Positions 13,090 through 24,753 are shown, counted from the stretch's first letter. The stretch: DNA of 64,000 nt from Opisthorchis felineus (GCA_004794785.1 SJOL01013076.1:839758-903757); one strand, 5' to 3'. The notes: generated from the letters alone by a model not told the origin. Program-made: numbers and translations.

Positions 13090-16000
13090 AGAACTACTTT
13101 TATGGGCTAGCTCATCTACTTTCAGTTTACAGTCGCTCGCAGTATGGAAAGGGGAGCCCTGGTAATTGAGTATCACTGCAATTATTTAACCTGCTGCTCA
13201 AGTCAGTCAACAGTCACTGTGCGCATCAGGTGAAAGTCCGTCACAGACTTTGATTTGATAGCGATGTATGCTTCAGTGAACGGGAGCTCTCGACAGAACA
13301 CTTTAGAGCATAGATCCTTGAAAAGAAAATGGGTGGGCGTGCAAGTTCCAGCAATTTTTTCGGCATCTGAGTTAGCTGGAGACCAGCTGCTGGAGTATTC
13401 AGCTGCCTTTAATAGAGAAGCTGAATAAAGTGACCTAGCGGACTACTGTTCAGATCATCGTCGAAACACGCGATCTATGATTGTATGCATAATAATGGTA
13501 ACAAAAATATATGTGCATTCCTTGGGAAACCTTGCAAACTTGAACTAGAAGTCACATGCTGTGAGTCTGTGCACTTCAGAGCGAGTTTTACCCGCTGAAA
13601 GCATTGCCAGCATTGCAGCATAACGTTAGAATGCACAACCACTTGCCAAAAGGTTGCGTGTTTGAGTTCACAGGCTGTTAAGTCCATTTTCAACATAGGT
13701 TGTCTTTACCCTTATAGGCAAGCAAAACATTTTAGGAACGTCGACTACAAATGCTGGTTTAATCAGCAGCTGAAAGGCAACATAATTTTTATGACCACTT
13801 GTTGGAAAATACAGGATGTTAATTTTCCAAACAAGGAGATGACCAATCACTTTTGGCCGATTTCTTTCAAGCTAGACTTCAGGCTTTAAAAGCAGAAAAT
13901 CCTGACTAAAAAGCTCCCAAACTGTTGGAAAAAATGGACACCTGAGAGTCAGCACTGACTGTTGAAAAATCATTCAGCGGTTGGGTAAGCAATGCCAACC
14001 TATCCGCAATCTACCTGCCTGAAAATAATCTTCATTGATAGACCACAGAGCAAACATTTCTACAAAAATCAGGTTTTGCCTTGTACATTTGAAGACGGAG
14101 CCATTTTTAGCGGTATTATTTGCTGCAAGGAACGCCAGTCGATGCACGACTGAGTTTGTTTCGACGCAACCGACCGTAAACACTTGTGGATGATGCAAAT
14201 GCTTGAGACAAGTCTGCTTCATCGTATGGGTTTTTTGTTTGCGGCACTGCGTGATGTCCCGAGAATCGGAGACGACGTTTTACGTGTAAAGATATGAGAC
14301 CGCTTCCAACCTTCAATGCAGACAAACTATTGGATGGTCTTTCCATTGATTTTTTGGATTCTGAACATTTACAAGAGGTAACTATGTGGTGGTAATTTCA
14401 CCCATTCCAATCAGGGAAGTATTTTGAATTAAATCGTGTTTGAAATAGAAATCGTCACTTTTTGATTGCCCACGCAAAATGAGTTCTCCAAACGAAGTTC
14501 GGAGAGTGTCAGAGTGACGATGTTTTTTTCTGGCGGGCAGAGAAAAGTGCTCTATGCTATTGTGTAGCACGCGTGACTTGTACTCCGCAGTGCAAACCAG
14601 CGAGCATGTTCCTAAGTACGACATTTATGTCTCGGAATAAATGCCATCAAAATAACCACAGTTTATTTCTGCATATCTCAGCTGTAATCCAACGTAGGTT
14701 AGCCAGCCTGAACCAAGCTGACCGGTGCTCAGTGATCCAATGTCAAGTGTTTCAGAGCTCTTGCCGGGAAATGATCCAGCATACGGATCCTTCGATATGA
14801 CTACAGGATGACGTCTGCATCACCACCCTCTGGGAGCATCTTTCTCTGGTGAAATGTTGCCTCACATCAGGATGAAGTTGGCTACACAGGCGGTTGTAAA
14901 CGAAATGAAGCTTTCGATAGCCCTTTGGACGAGACATCGTGGGGTCGTTGATGTGGCATTCGATTGAGACCCTCAGATTTTTCGACGCGTCTGCCCAACT
15001 CCGGAAGTTTATTATGCCAACATAGGTTTCCTTGTAAGGAAAATACAGCTCTCAACTGATTCTCTCTCGACGCGAATCAAAACAGCGCAAGACGAGACTG
15101 GGCAAGGTCACGTGGCCGACCACAGCACTGGACGTGGGGTGGTGTTCGATCTGAATGATGTGTTGGTGACCTGTTGGTCAGCACGAACTAAGCGGTTATA
15201 ACCTATCAAATACGGGAGTAAAAAACTCATTTGCACAGAGTTTTTGAAAAATGAACATCCTCAAGCGTCCCTTGAACTTTCTGGAATGTTGTTTATATAC
15301 TAAGCGACAACGAACAAAAACTACGAAGCGGTTCAACAACATCCATATCAACCCTCCATCAGATGCATGAGAGAAGCTTTACCAACTGACCAGATACTAC
15401 TTGGAAGTTTCATCAGTATTATTCATTTACACACTGGTATATACTACTGATAGTCGGAAGCCGAAACATGCATTAAGTAAGCGCTGTAACAGTTTGAGTA
15501 TCATAGTTTTAGAAGGATTTGGTAAGCAATCGGTGGCTTCTATATTTGACGGTCTGAATATCGGTCTTACTGGTGTAAACCAACGGCCTCGATGTACGCC
15601 AATGCGCTTACCAACCTGTTAATGCCATGTGTTCACCATGACTGATACATAGATACAATATTCTAAGACAGCTCATTTAGTACACACACTGCAAAGGCAC
15701 AGTACCGATGCTATACCTCAAGTGATTTCGAAGTTCCTGAACGTCAGAATACATGGCCTCGTGGATTTCAGCAGTGTCTTTTGTGCGAGGTCCCCAGCAC
15801 TGTTAGCATCCCAGAACTGAAATAAACACACTTTTCTGTACCTCTCACACAAGCATTTTACCAATCAGAGCTATTTTTTTCCGTCTGGCCTAAATAAAAC
15901 AGAACAATCATTTGGGCCAGGTCACCTGCTTCAATGGGCTGTTTTATTGGCATTTTGCACAGACTCCTTAGGAGGTGACGACCTATGCAACTTGGTTAGA

Positions 16001-16200
16001 AGTATTAGGGGTTTGCTGGTAACGGATGCTCTCCCACACTAAACGACCTCACCCAAGCAGCAGCATGTGTACACACAATATCGCATCGCATTTGTGGACC
16101 TATCCGAATGCACGGAAATTTTTTTGCACTCAGGTGTTGAAAACATCTTACTACAAGACCTCGAGCTAAACGACAGATTTGGTAGAGTTATTCTCTCCAC
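13090..16200. other. No recognised gene
   Basis: No coding or RNA feature is recognised. The only structure I see is a dispersed repeat at 15235-15410, listed separately. Confidence 0.5.
15235..15410 (+). repeat. Dispersed repeat, related to 57585-57745
   Basis: This stretch and 57585-57745 share, in the same order, TTTGCACA, TCCTCAAGCG, TGAACTTTC..GGA, an A-rich middle, CCATCAGATGC and TGACCAGAT.CTAC. The match is imperfect with small gaps. I cannot assign it to a class; it has no coding content. Confidence 0.5.
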
Positions 16201-16204
16201 TCAG

Positions 16205-16925
16205 TTGACAAGTAGAAAAACCCTTAGTTGTACACCAAATCTGTTTTGGCGGGGACTCAAGTGAATCCAGCCGGATTCATCGTTCATGATATTATTCAAC
16301 TGAATGTGCTGAACGAAGGCCACCTTATTTTTTAGTTGGGTCGATATTCAAGATATCGCAGCATATTTCCATGAGGTAAACTACTCATAAGATTGCTATT
16401 CGACACCCCACGACCGGTTTTGCCCTTCTGCTGTGGACTCATCCGGTATGACCAGCCCCGAGTTTCCATCAGCCTTATGTTCTAATTGAACTGAGGTTGG
16501 GAGGGATTCGCCAAGTACTCTAATTTGCACATTGATTTGGTTTTGACGGGAAGCTCGGCTGAATCCAGTCGCATCTCTCATTTATGATGTCTTCATTCAA
16601 CCGAATGTGCAGCACCAGGTCGCCTCATTTCTCATATGATACGAGATTCGAGATATTGCAATACATTTTACAAACGTAACACTCTATTCCTAAGGTTGCT
16701 GAAAACCCTCTTGTCCACCAGGTTCCGACAACCTAACGTTCTGCTCCAACCCAGATGGCATTAATTTCGAGAAATACGCTCATTTGCACACCAATTTAGT
16801 TTTCAAGAAGACTCACCTATTTTCCAGAAAGATCTCTCTTTTAGAGTGATCCCCAAGAAAGTCAAAACCGGTCGTGCGCTGTCGAACAGCTTTCAGCAAC
16901 CTTACGAGTAGTTACCCCCACAGAC
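16205..16925 (-). repeat. R1 hammerhead repeat, copy B, tandem units
   Basis: Two successive R1 units read on the minus strand, followed by a third partial unit. The GAATGTGC module recurs at 16302 and 16603, so the tandem spacing is about 301 bp. The ribozyme at about 16400-16450 is decayed (CGGATGAG for the core, CAAA for GAAA) but keeps CCGGTC followed by GTGGGG. The last part (16840-16915) is turned round: a decayed hammerhead 3' half (CCCCAAGAAAGTC, then AAAACCGGTCGTG) reads on the plus strand. Tandem units of this size resemble the roughly 330-bp hammerhead satellite known from schistosomes. Confidence 0.7.
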
Positions 16926-18165
16926 AACGGTTCCCAACTATCCGAAAATGTGCGCTTGCCATCAATTTACTAACCATTTTATATTGCTCCCCTACGTCTT
17001 TCAGTATATTCTTAGAAAGGAACCTTACTGTTATAAAAGGTGAAGTAAGTCATAGCTAGTTTTTGTCCAGTTGCCTTTTATGGTGCTGGGTTGATAAAAA
17101 CCTAAATCCTGCGAAAAGTTTCCAAAGAGTTCCATGCACATGTTCCTTGCCCGTGATACTTTGACCTGAGCAGTTATCTTCCACAATCCGCTTCACGCAG
17201 AACCGGTGTGTAATTATACATGGGAAAACCGCCCTTCCCTCTCTTGCTTGTCTGCGCATTTCAGGGACAACCATTGAAGGATCTTTTTTTCTCCCTAATG
17301 AGAATTTATTGTCCTTCTAGGTAGTATATTCTCGTATATACGTGGCTTTTCCTCATATGTGCTGCAATGTTCTGGCTAAAATTTTTGTCCTAAAAATTTG
17401 CCAATATTTCTCCTTGTATCCTTTTGCCTTAAAGAGGAACATGCCACAGTTATCAGCCGCGTTGAATCTTGCAAAATGTTTGGGACCCAGCATACCTGTC
17501 TCCGGTAACCCTATGGGTTTCCGATGACCGAATGTCCTTTATTCGAGATTTGCCGCCAAACTGGCCCAATGTGAGGAATGTTACCCCAAAACTCCATTGA
17601 ACATCCAAGATGTTTTGATTCACCAGTCACCTCGCAGACGCCAAGAAGTGTTGCACTAAACGGGAGTTTTAGGCTTGCCAATATTAATGATCTTCGAATT
17701 CTGGCTAATCTGGAAAGCAAACTGTTGCCCCATTCCACTGGCATCAGTCCTATCGGAGAGAATGTTGGGCTTGGAAGTGGTCCTTCCGAGACCCTGTGTA
17801 TCTTGTTTGCCTATAGGTTACAGTCAGTTGCGTTAAAATTTATCTATGTATTTTTTGTGAACAGTGGCGTTCGGTCGGAATCTGCTTGTCCAGCAGGCTA
17901 TGGTTCTTCTCTATAGCATTTCCCCGTAACGGTCAATGTTGTATTCATCTGCGGTCAACAACCTTTTAGTCATATGTCCGAAACCCCCAAACCCCCAAAT
18001 GGTTGAAGAAAAAAGAAGTGTTTCATTACTTTTCGTTCGCTAACAGCCATCAGACAGCAGCGTTGTCAGATTAGTGATCTGAGATATGATCGACGTGCTT
18101 GGGTCATTTTCGCCCACATTCGTTCTGTCCTTTTGAGACTGGCGCGACCACAAAACAACAATAAA
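16926..18165. other. No recognised gene
   Basis: No motif-bearing frame, repeat or RNA recognised. The 112-codon plus frame at 17578-17916 has no recognisable feature. Confidence 0.5.
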
Positions 18166-18167
18166 TC

Positions 18168-18260
18168 TCATGAAGGAAACTACTCACAAGGTTGCTGAAT
18201 GCTTTTCGACAGCCCACAACCGGTTTCACCCTTCTTGGGGCTCATCAGGTAGGCGCTGTA
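18168..18260 (-). repeat. R1 hammerhead repeat, copy C, short
   Basis: A 93-bp fragment of R1 covering the ribozyme and the sequence 3' of it (CGAAAAGC..TTCAGCAACCTTGTGAGTAG on the minus strand). Similarity stops abruptly at 18260, so the copy is truncated on its 5' side. It holds the best-preserved ribozyme in the window. Confidence 0.75.
18212..18256 (-). ncRNA. Hammerhead ribozyme, type I, best copy
   Basis: On the minus strand: stem I 5' strand GCCTAC (18254-18249), core CTGATGA (18248-18242), stem II G-CCC / GGG-T around an AAGAA loop (18241-18228), core GAAA (18227-18224), a minimal palindromic stem III ACC/GGT (last A of GAAA, 18223-18219), cleavage triplet GUU (18220-18218) and stem I 3' strand GTGGGC (18217-18212). 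Stem I pairs over six positions with one G-U. All core bases are present. Predicted cleavage lies between 18218 and 18217. Hammerheads with such a short stem III are known to work best as dimers. The fold is by eye; activity is untested. Confidence 0.65.
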
Positions 18261-18261
18261 A

Positions 18262-19135
18262 AATTTCGTCGAACGGTAAGCTTCATAATGAGTCTTTCTG
18301 TGAACACGAGCAAATTCGAGGGAATGAAAAGTTACTTGCCAATTTGCCACACAGTGGTATATTTTATTGAGTTTCAAACCCTCCCTCGAAATTTCAGCAG
18401 CCAGTTCATTGCGTTGCCTTCTTGGAAGACTGTCTCACAGAAAGTTTGACCCCGTGTTTTCAGGAGATTCACTGAAGGAGTCCGACAACTGACAGTTCTC
18501 GTGACCTCCTCTTCAAATGATCTCATTTGATATCAGGTTGCCGGCACCACCATGAAAAATGGATAATTTCATTGAATAAGCGGAGCCTCTGAACTCTCGG
18601 TAATCGACTCATGGAACTCATGCTAACAACACAGAGTACGCCGACAAGCTGTAAGCGGAGTAAATGTATCAGTCGGATGAACCCTTACCTTCTCTAACAC
18701 AACAGAATTACTGTCTCTAGGCTGTCAGAACTGGAAGACATCTTGTGTACTCAGGCTCACGGAGACCCAGGGATTGCAGCTATAGCACAGGAATATTACT
18801 TTAGAAGAAGACACCTCAACGTAAATTCAAATCCAAAAAACAACATCCAAGTTGAAATGCAGACTTCAAGGAACTCACTAATACGACTTGCAGTTCAGTT
18901 CAAATAGTTGAGACCTTCAGGAAAACAAGCACTACGATTGACTGAGCCTTCCAAGGTCCATGAAACCAAGTTTTCGTCAAAACTACTCCAGCCCTAGCTC
19001 CAGTACTCCTCTGTAGCTGACGCCTCCATCCGGCTGGTCAGCTAGCTAGCTAGCTAGCTATGGAGCGCGTTTGTCTTCGATCGGTCTACCACGTTCTTTG
19101 GGACCAGACGATGCCTGATGATGATTGTTCAACTG
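18262..19135. other. No recognised gene; short GCTA repeat
   Basis: Nothing recognised apart from a (GCTA) microsatellite of about five units at 19041-19061. Confidence 0.5.
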
Positions 19136-19136
19136 T

Positions 19137-19307
19137 AACACTCTTTTGGTGCCTAACTTCCAAGCTGCCCGAAGGAAGCAAGAGGGTTGAGATAATGCCA
19201 GGCTACACATTTGTAGATAGGAGCAGTCAAGATGCCGGGCTTATGTTTGGACCACGGACCTTCCGGTTAGTAATTTCGCGCCTTAATCTTTGAGTTATCT
19301 CGAGCTT
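19137..19307 (-). repeat. tRNA-derived SINE (family A)
   Basis: The minus strand starts with a tRNA-like head (ATAACTCA.. A-box region, then AAGGTCCG and a B-box-like TGGTCC), and continues into the family body (GACTGCTCCT, CTTCGGG, TTAGGCACC). The same unit occurs at 40849, 45630, 49278, 51079, 51526, 53413, 54065, 54450, 55407, 62398 and 62746. This copy is diverged. Confidence 0.7.
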
Positions 19308-19309
19308 GG

Positions 19310-20375
19310 AGCTGCATTGAGGTCATAGGTTCATACCTCGTTGTCGACCTCATTTCCGGGGCTGCTGCAGTTAATTTTATGACTGAAATTCAGTGGTCTT
19401 CCCGCAGACAGCAGCTTTCATAAAGTGAATAAACCGTGCTTAACACCGTGCTACAAGCCCCTACGGAGGTGAGTTGATATTTCGAACAAAATGGGGTGTA
19501 ATTTGACAGCCTATCCTCCAAAGAATTATTACCAGCTAGCAGGTATCCGAAAGATACCTTTGGTCAGCTCACAACGGAGGTCAGCGTTGATCACGCAATG
19601 ATCACAGCTCACCAGTTTCGCAACAGTTGCATACTGGAGCGGGTTTTTCAATGGACTGTGTGACAGGGCCGATAGAATTCGCGCAGCGGACCAGTTGTCA
19701 CTTGAACAATAGTTCCATAAAACATGTCCATCCACAGATGCGTATCCACAAAATTTTACTAAACTTCACTGTCAAACTAAAACAAACGATCTCAGAACAC
19801 TAGATATCAGAGAAAGTAATGATTTATACGTTGTCATTCAAGGGAGATTGCACAGAAGTTGAGTTTAAACCTCAGTTGCACAAGTACGACTATCTCGCGC
19901 CTAAAGTATCACCGAAATGCTTCTATCACACTTTTCATCAGACTGTTCCCTAGTCCACTTGCAGAAGTGTCATAACGGCACGGCTAATTGGCAATGCATT
20001 TAAGAGAACGAATAAATAGAATCCTTCGATAAACCGCAGCAATCTTTGATAGCGGATTGCGATTTTGGCTCAGAAGTCAACCACGAACTGCCGCTCTGTG
20101 CTTTACAACGAAAACAAAATCCCTATTTGTTTAAGTTCCATGAAGTATTGTAGGCCAAGAAACATGAACTCATTATATCAACCGAAGAAAGTCTTACCCA
20201 CATCCGAGTCGTATGGTGAACGGATATTATGGTGGGTTGCCATGTGTATATGATTTGCTCGCCTAATGTTCTCGACCACTGCACTCGGGTTTTGTATCTT
20301 TTTGGATTTTCAGTCAAAAACTGGCAGTGTGTGGGGAGAAGCTGGAATGTTAATGGACGTTTCGTCATGTTAGTG
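19310..20375. other. No recognised gene
   Basis: No feature recognised. The longer minus-strand frame ending at 20123 is explained partly by the family B SINE at 20378-20500. Confidence 0.45.
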
Positions 20376-20377
20376 TA

Positions 20378-20500
20378 TGGCTGTTCCATCCATATCGGGA
20401 ATAATCGGCAGTGCCCATCCCACGAAACTTCAGTGGGGAGTATCGAGCCTGCGGTTGGGGTTCTAATACTTAGCCGTTCGGCCAAGAGTTGCTGATCAAC
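20378..20500 (-). repeat. tRNA-derived SINE (family B), copy 1
   Basis: The minus strand reads CTCTTGGCCGAACGGCTAAG, which looks like the A box of a leucine or serine tRNA, then a B-box-like GGCTCGATAC, then ACTGAAGTTTCGTGGGATG and TTATTCCCGATATGGATGG. The tail matches the copies at 20685-20805 and 29985-30110. The tRNA-like head is too degenerate to be a working tRNA. Confidence 0.6.
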
Positions 20501-20684
20501 ATTGTGGTTAACTCTCACTTAGACAGGATATAATGCCACTTATGCTTCATTCACGAGGTCCACATCAGGTGGTCGCACAAGTTGATTGGCTCCTCAAGGG
20601 ACCACGTGATGTGAATCCCATAATTTAAGACTGAGTGGCGCTTTATCCTGTCTGAGTGCGACCTAATCGAATTTCTGATATGCC

Positions 20685-20805
20685 GTTTGTGGTCGAGCGG
20701 CTGTGTACAAACAACTAGTTTGGAGATTGACGGTTCCAGAATCCCTACTGGAGTTTCGAGGGAAATGTGCAATAGTTGATTCCCGATAAGGATGAAACAG
20801 GTGTG
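20685..20805 (+). repeat. tRNA-derived SINE (family B), copy 2, inverted
   Basis: Plus-strand copy: TGGTCGAGCGGCTG (A-box-like), GGTTCCAGAATCC (B-box-like), ACTGGAGTTTCGAGGG, then TTGATTCCCGATAAGGATG and AAACAG. It lies head to head with copy 1 about 185 bp away, forming an imperfect inverted pair. Confidence 0.6.
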
Positions 20806-20829
20806 CAGTGCTTCTAGGCTTTTCAGCAT

Positions 20830-22445
20830 AGATTGACTTCACTGATAGGACGAAGCCTTTGCTAAAACCCTAAGTTATTCCCACCAATGAATTTGACCTT
20901 TAAAATAATTAGTTCCATATTAGTTGAACACTTGTGAAGAGTTGAAAAGGCTCAAAGGCTCAAAAATTCTAATATTGAATGCAGGCTGGTTTTCAATACA
21001 TTACTTACTTATTTACTCACCTACTTACTTCCTTGAAGGTTTCACTTGACGCATTGACCAGGGGGGCAGGTGGTGTTGTTCGGAATTACTGATTGAAACT
21101 AATGAGTTGGGCTTTGAAGGCTACCAGGTAAGTGTCGGTGAGTCTGATGACCGGATGTAAATTAATCCTAGATGACATCTTTCTATTTCATTTCTTCTCA
21201 GAACATGGATGTGAAATAAGCAAACCGAGGCGGGGGAAAGTTGAAACATAAATCTCACAGTTACAATTCTTATAAAAACGAAACGGAACACATCTTGTTG
21301 CACAGTTCCCGTCGAAAATTCACCTGTTTCCCGTCTAAACAGAACTTCATGCTGTCTTTCAAACTGAGCTTAGTTTTAGCCAAGTTCTACGTGTTTACTC
21401 CTCAAATACATGGTTGTTTCCAACGGAAATTTTACATTTTTTCCATGAAAAAGGCATCACACAAATATTCTAGTGGTGTCCCTAGATAGCGAAAAGTTGG
21501 AAAAAACTGAAGGGATGAAACCGAACTTTTGTCGACCTTCACATTTGTATCGAGGAATACAGGCTTTCTGTCAATTTACAGCTCATCTCTATTACTGTTG
21601 ACAAAACACTATATGATGCAAGCTGAATATTTTTGATGGGTGATAATTTCGGCCGACTTAATTTTATGGTATTTCCAACAAGACCTGTGGGCAGCAGCTC
21701 TTCAATGAAGAGATCGCGCAGTGTGCACGGGCAGGTAGCTGCTCAGATTCCTCGCACGCACGTTAAGTTTCCCTTCATGCGGCTACCAGTAATCGATTAT
21801 CCATATGTACTGATTTGGCACACAGTGTAACGATTGAAAACCGCGTTCATTCGGTTGACGGGAAAATGCCGTTTACTCACAACTGCAGACTGAGACTTGT
21901 GTAGTCGAAATGTGCCTTCAAGAGGCCCCCATGATTCAGCTTCACCTGGTAGATATCCGTGCCACACTGGAGGTTCTGGTTTCACCATCAGTGAACCTAC
22001 CATGAAGCCTCGAGGAGCAGAGTTCATCGCGTCGCCTAAAGATAGGATATGAACGGGAACTTTGAAGACCTTAGTGGGCAAAAGAATATTCGAGCACTAC
22101 GGATGCTGAAGGTGATTGCAGTGCCAACTTTGAAGATAAAGTACCTCAGAGGAGAATCAATTCCAGTCTATTCCGGATGACCAGGCAAAACCGGTCAATA
22201 TTTAAAGACGATCCAAGATAAGAGGCTTCCTCCTTAAAAATTTTAACTGAGCTGTAAAAAATACTAGTCTGTACTAAAATTTACAAAACGGGGTCAGATG
22301 GTATGATTAGGAGTGGAGAATGTGAGCGAAACTAGCCCTTGTAGATAACATCTGTCAGAAATTTTACACCTGAGAGTCGAAGACAAAGTCTTAAGTATTT
22401 TTAAGCAAATTTTCTGGTGTAGGAAAGTAGACTACCGCTCACGCA
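20830..22445. other. No recognised gene; TTAC microsatellite
   Basis: A degenerate (TTAC) repeat occupies 21001-21030. Otherwise nothing is recognised on either strand. Confidence 0.5.
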
Positions 22446-22450
22446 ACATC

Positions 22451-22560
22451 ATAAGTGAGAGATTCAGCTGGGTTTCATGTGAGCCACCCGTTAAACCGAA
22501 TTTGTATGCAGATGGGTGTATTAGGCTACCGCTTCTTCAGGGGCACTTAGGAAGGCGCGT
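22451..22560 (+). repeat. R1 hammerhead repeat, copy D, fragment with inversion
   Basis: 22451-22520 carries the sense-strand module GAGAGATTCAGCTGGGTTTC...TGAGCCACCCGTTAAA....AATTTGTATGCA. It is followed at 22526-22560 by an antisense, decayed hammerhead segment (CGCTTCTTCAGGGGCAC and GAAGGCGCG). The unit is therefore rearranged like copies A, B, G and H. Confidence 0.6.
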
Positions 22561-22564
22561 TTTG

Positions 22565-23590
22565 TTCCAGCATGTAAGGTGTGAGAAGAATCATGAACAC
22601 TCGTGTCGAGAAGGATATAACGCAAGTTTTCATCAAGGTTACAACAAGGAAGTTAGGAGATGTATAACCGAAAGAGAACAGCATCCCAATGGGATAAATT
22701 CATTTTGCCCACGATGTTGGCGGCGACTGGGCAGGAAGTTTAATGTATAGCAAACACATTAACCTGGTAATTTTCAAGGTTAGTCGACAAACTTCTTGCG
22801 CGAAACTAGGTAATAGTAATTCATATAAAGACCTGAAGCTTTATGATCACCAAAAAGGTGCTGTTATGAAGGTGTTTTATCATGATAGCAGCTAAGTGCG
22901 AGCTTCCTTCAGCAGTTAAATACAAAATATGGTTAGACTGCTGCGTTCTGCAGCCAGCTCTCCCGTTTGTGCCCATACAAGATAAAATTACGTTGTTTTC
23001 CGGAGGGGTTCACACAAATGACGTAATCTGGAGGATCAGGGACACTTTGAATTGTGATCAGCTCAGCCTTTAAAGTACAGACGAAAAATCGATATCGACA
23101 CAAACATTTTTGTACGGAGAACCGTTAGAAAGTGTAATCTTTCGCTTCCGGATTGAATTCAGGCCGGTTCGTACTCAGCGGACTGTTTTAAAACGACTTG
23201 TGACCGTTCAGGAGTACAGCGAACGTTTTCTTCCGTCAGTCAAGTGGTTTACAGGAGAGTATAATACAGGTCAAAGCGCATCTGCGTGTTTGTCCACCGA
23301 CCTCATTTCATTGGGGTCAGAGGCATGCACTGAGCGCCACATTCGGCTTCTCGCAAAAAGGTTATTGTTTATCGACTGTGCGCATGCGATGATTTAACCA
23401 GTGTTGACCGATTCGGATGTTTGCCAGTCAAGCATTGCCCAACGGGAATTTCAGTTTCACCAATTATCCTGAACTCTGCACTTTCACTGCATTGAAATAG
23501 GCGACTGGGACTGAAAAACAGTCTTCGCCCTCTGATGTTAGCGGGCAGTCAAGTGGATAACTCATTTGTGGTAGTCTTCAAATGAATGTT
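22565..23590. other. No recognised gene
   Basis: No motif-bearing frame or repeat recognised; this is probably intron 1 or a later intron of the CELF-like gene. Confidence 0.45.
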
Positions 23591-23594
23591 CTCA

Positions 23595-23905
23595 GAAACC
23601 TTATGAGTGGTGTGTTCCGTCAAGAAAATGTACTGCGATATCTCGAATATCGTATTAACTGAAACATGAGGCGACCGTTGTGCTGCAGTCAAATTGAAGA
23701 ATATCATATACTAGTGATTCGATTGAGCCCTCCGTTAACATCGAAAGAAACTTCAAACGAGTGTTCGCATGCAACTTGCTGTTTCATGAGTCCAATGGGA
23801 ACTCGAGGATTGCACCCACCTGATGAGCTCCAAGAAGGGCGAAACAAATAGTGGGCTGCCGAAGAGTTTTCAGCAACCTTATTAGTGGTGTGTTCTTTTA
23901 AGAAA
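23595..23905 (+). repeat. R1 hammerhead repeat, copy E, near full length
   Basis: One full unit on the plus strand: AACCTTATGAGTGGTGTG, TACTGCGATATCTCGAATAT, ACTGAAACATGAGGC, GAAGAATATCAT, TTGAGCCCTCCGTTAA, then the hammerhead, then the start of the next unit (GAAGAGTTTTCAGCAACCTT). The AACCTT.TTAGTGGTGTG module recurs about 280 bp apart at each end, so this is one monomer of a tandem array. It sits in intron 1 of the CELF-like gene, antisense to it, about 95 bp from the splice donor. Confidence 0.8.
23812..23856 (+). ncRNA. Hammerhead ribozyme, copy E
   Basis: Stem I 5' strand CCCAC (23815-23819) pairs with GTGGG (23851-23855). Core CTGATGA (23820-23826), stem II GCTCC/GGGC around AAGAA, core GAAA (23841-23844). 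Stem III is decayed (ACAAATA instead of ACCGGT) and the cleavage triplet reads ATA rather than GTC, so this copy is probably inactive although the rest of the fold is intact. Confidence 0.55.
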
Positions 23906-23998
23906 TTTTTCTACTTCAGTCATCGAATTAGCCACTGCATGCATATACATGTACATATATATATATCAACATACAAAAATATAACTGATCTAACTTAC

Positions 23999-24560
23999 CC
24001 TTGTGAGTTTTGGTGAACCGATCTCTTAAGATGACAAGTTCATGAATTGGACCAAATCCTTCGAACAGTGGCAGAATATCTTGTTCCTCAATCCACTGAG
24101 GCAACTGACCGACAAATAACTTGATTGGTCCATTATTAGTTTTTTCTGTTTCTATGGTTGAGTCCACTGAAGAAGAACGCATGTTGGGATGCTTCTGGGA
24201 ATGGTTAAGTTTTATAGGTTCATCAAATGTCTCCTCATATACTTCCATGTCTGGAGACTGTGGCTGAGGGGCGAACGATTCTAAACTACTCGAGGATAGA
24301 CTTTCTCCGGGCTGGCCGAAAGCCAAGTGTCCTCTGTGTCGAAGTAGTGTATGCTCACACCAATTGTGAACACTATTCAAGTCGCTCTGAGCATTACACA
24401 ACTTTTCGTCAGTTCTGACTGAAGCCTCAGTTGATTTGTGCTCGGTAATGTCCGAGGTCTGATCAGCTTCTGGTGTATAACAACCACGGGACAAAGTATT
24501 TGTAACAACATTGACAGACTCTGTCTCAGACATAAACTGACAGTCTGTGGGAGAGGTCAT
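23999..24560 (-). CDS. CELF/Bruno-like RNA-binding protein, first coding exon
   Basis: CELF proteins bind GU-rich RNA and control alternative splicing and translation. The last 40 codons of this exon are the first half of RRM1: LFVGQLP (RNP2, residues about 148-154), [18 protein letters not shown] and FTKTHK. This matches the CELF3-6 subgroup, where exon 1 also ends at HKG. The donor at 23998 reads CACAAGG|GTAAGT, a strong phase-1 site that splits the glycine codon as in other CELF genes. I start at the first in-frame ATG (24560), giving 187 codons; the frame stays open without ATG to about 24651. The first ~147 residues are serine- and acid-rich, low in recognisable structure and much longer than the usual CELF N-terminus. 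The rest of RRM1, RRM2 and RRM3 were not found downstream. It could be a different CELF paralogue, but RRM1 identity is firm. Confidence 0.85.
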
Positions 24561-24625
24561 CAGTACACTGAGTTCAAATGACGCTGACGCAAACTGGACC
24601 AAGTGTTCATTTTGGTTGAGAACAT
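24560..24625 (-). promoter_or_regulatory. Upstream ORF overlapping the CELF start codon
   Basis: An ATG at 24625 (and a second in the same frame at 24610) opens a 21-codon frame that ends in TGA at 24562-24560. That stop overlaps the CELF ATG by one base (TGATG). This is the classic arrangement for translation by termination and re-initiation, and suggests the CELF protein level is controlled by upstream translation. It assumes that the transcript extends beyond 24625. Confidence 0.5.
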
Positions 24626-24753
24626 AACAGTATTGGCCAGAAATGGCAGCCTAATCTCACACACCGTTTCATCACGTTCATGTACGACAGGCCACAACAG
24701 AATCTGAGGCAACGAGCTTGGACAACAAATATTACCACATTATGGCTCGTCTA

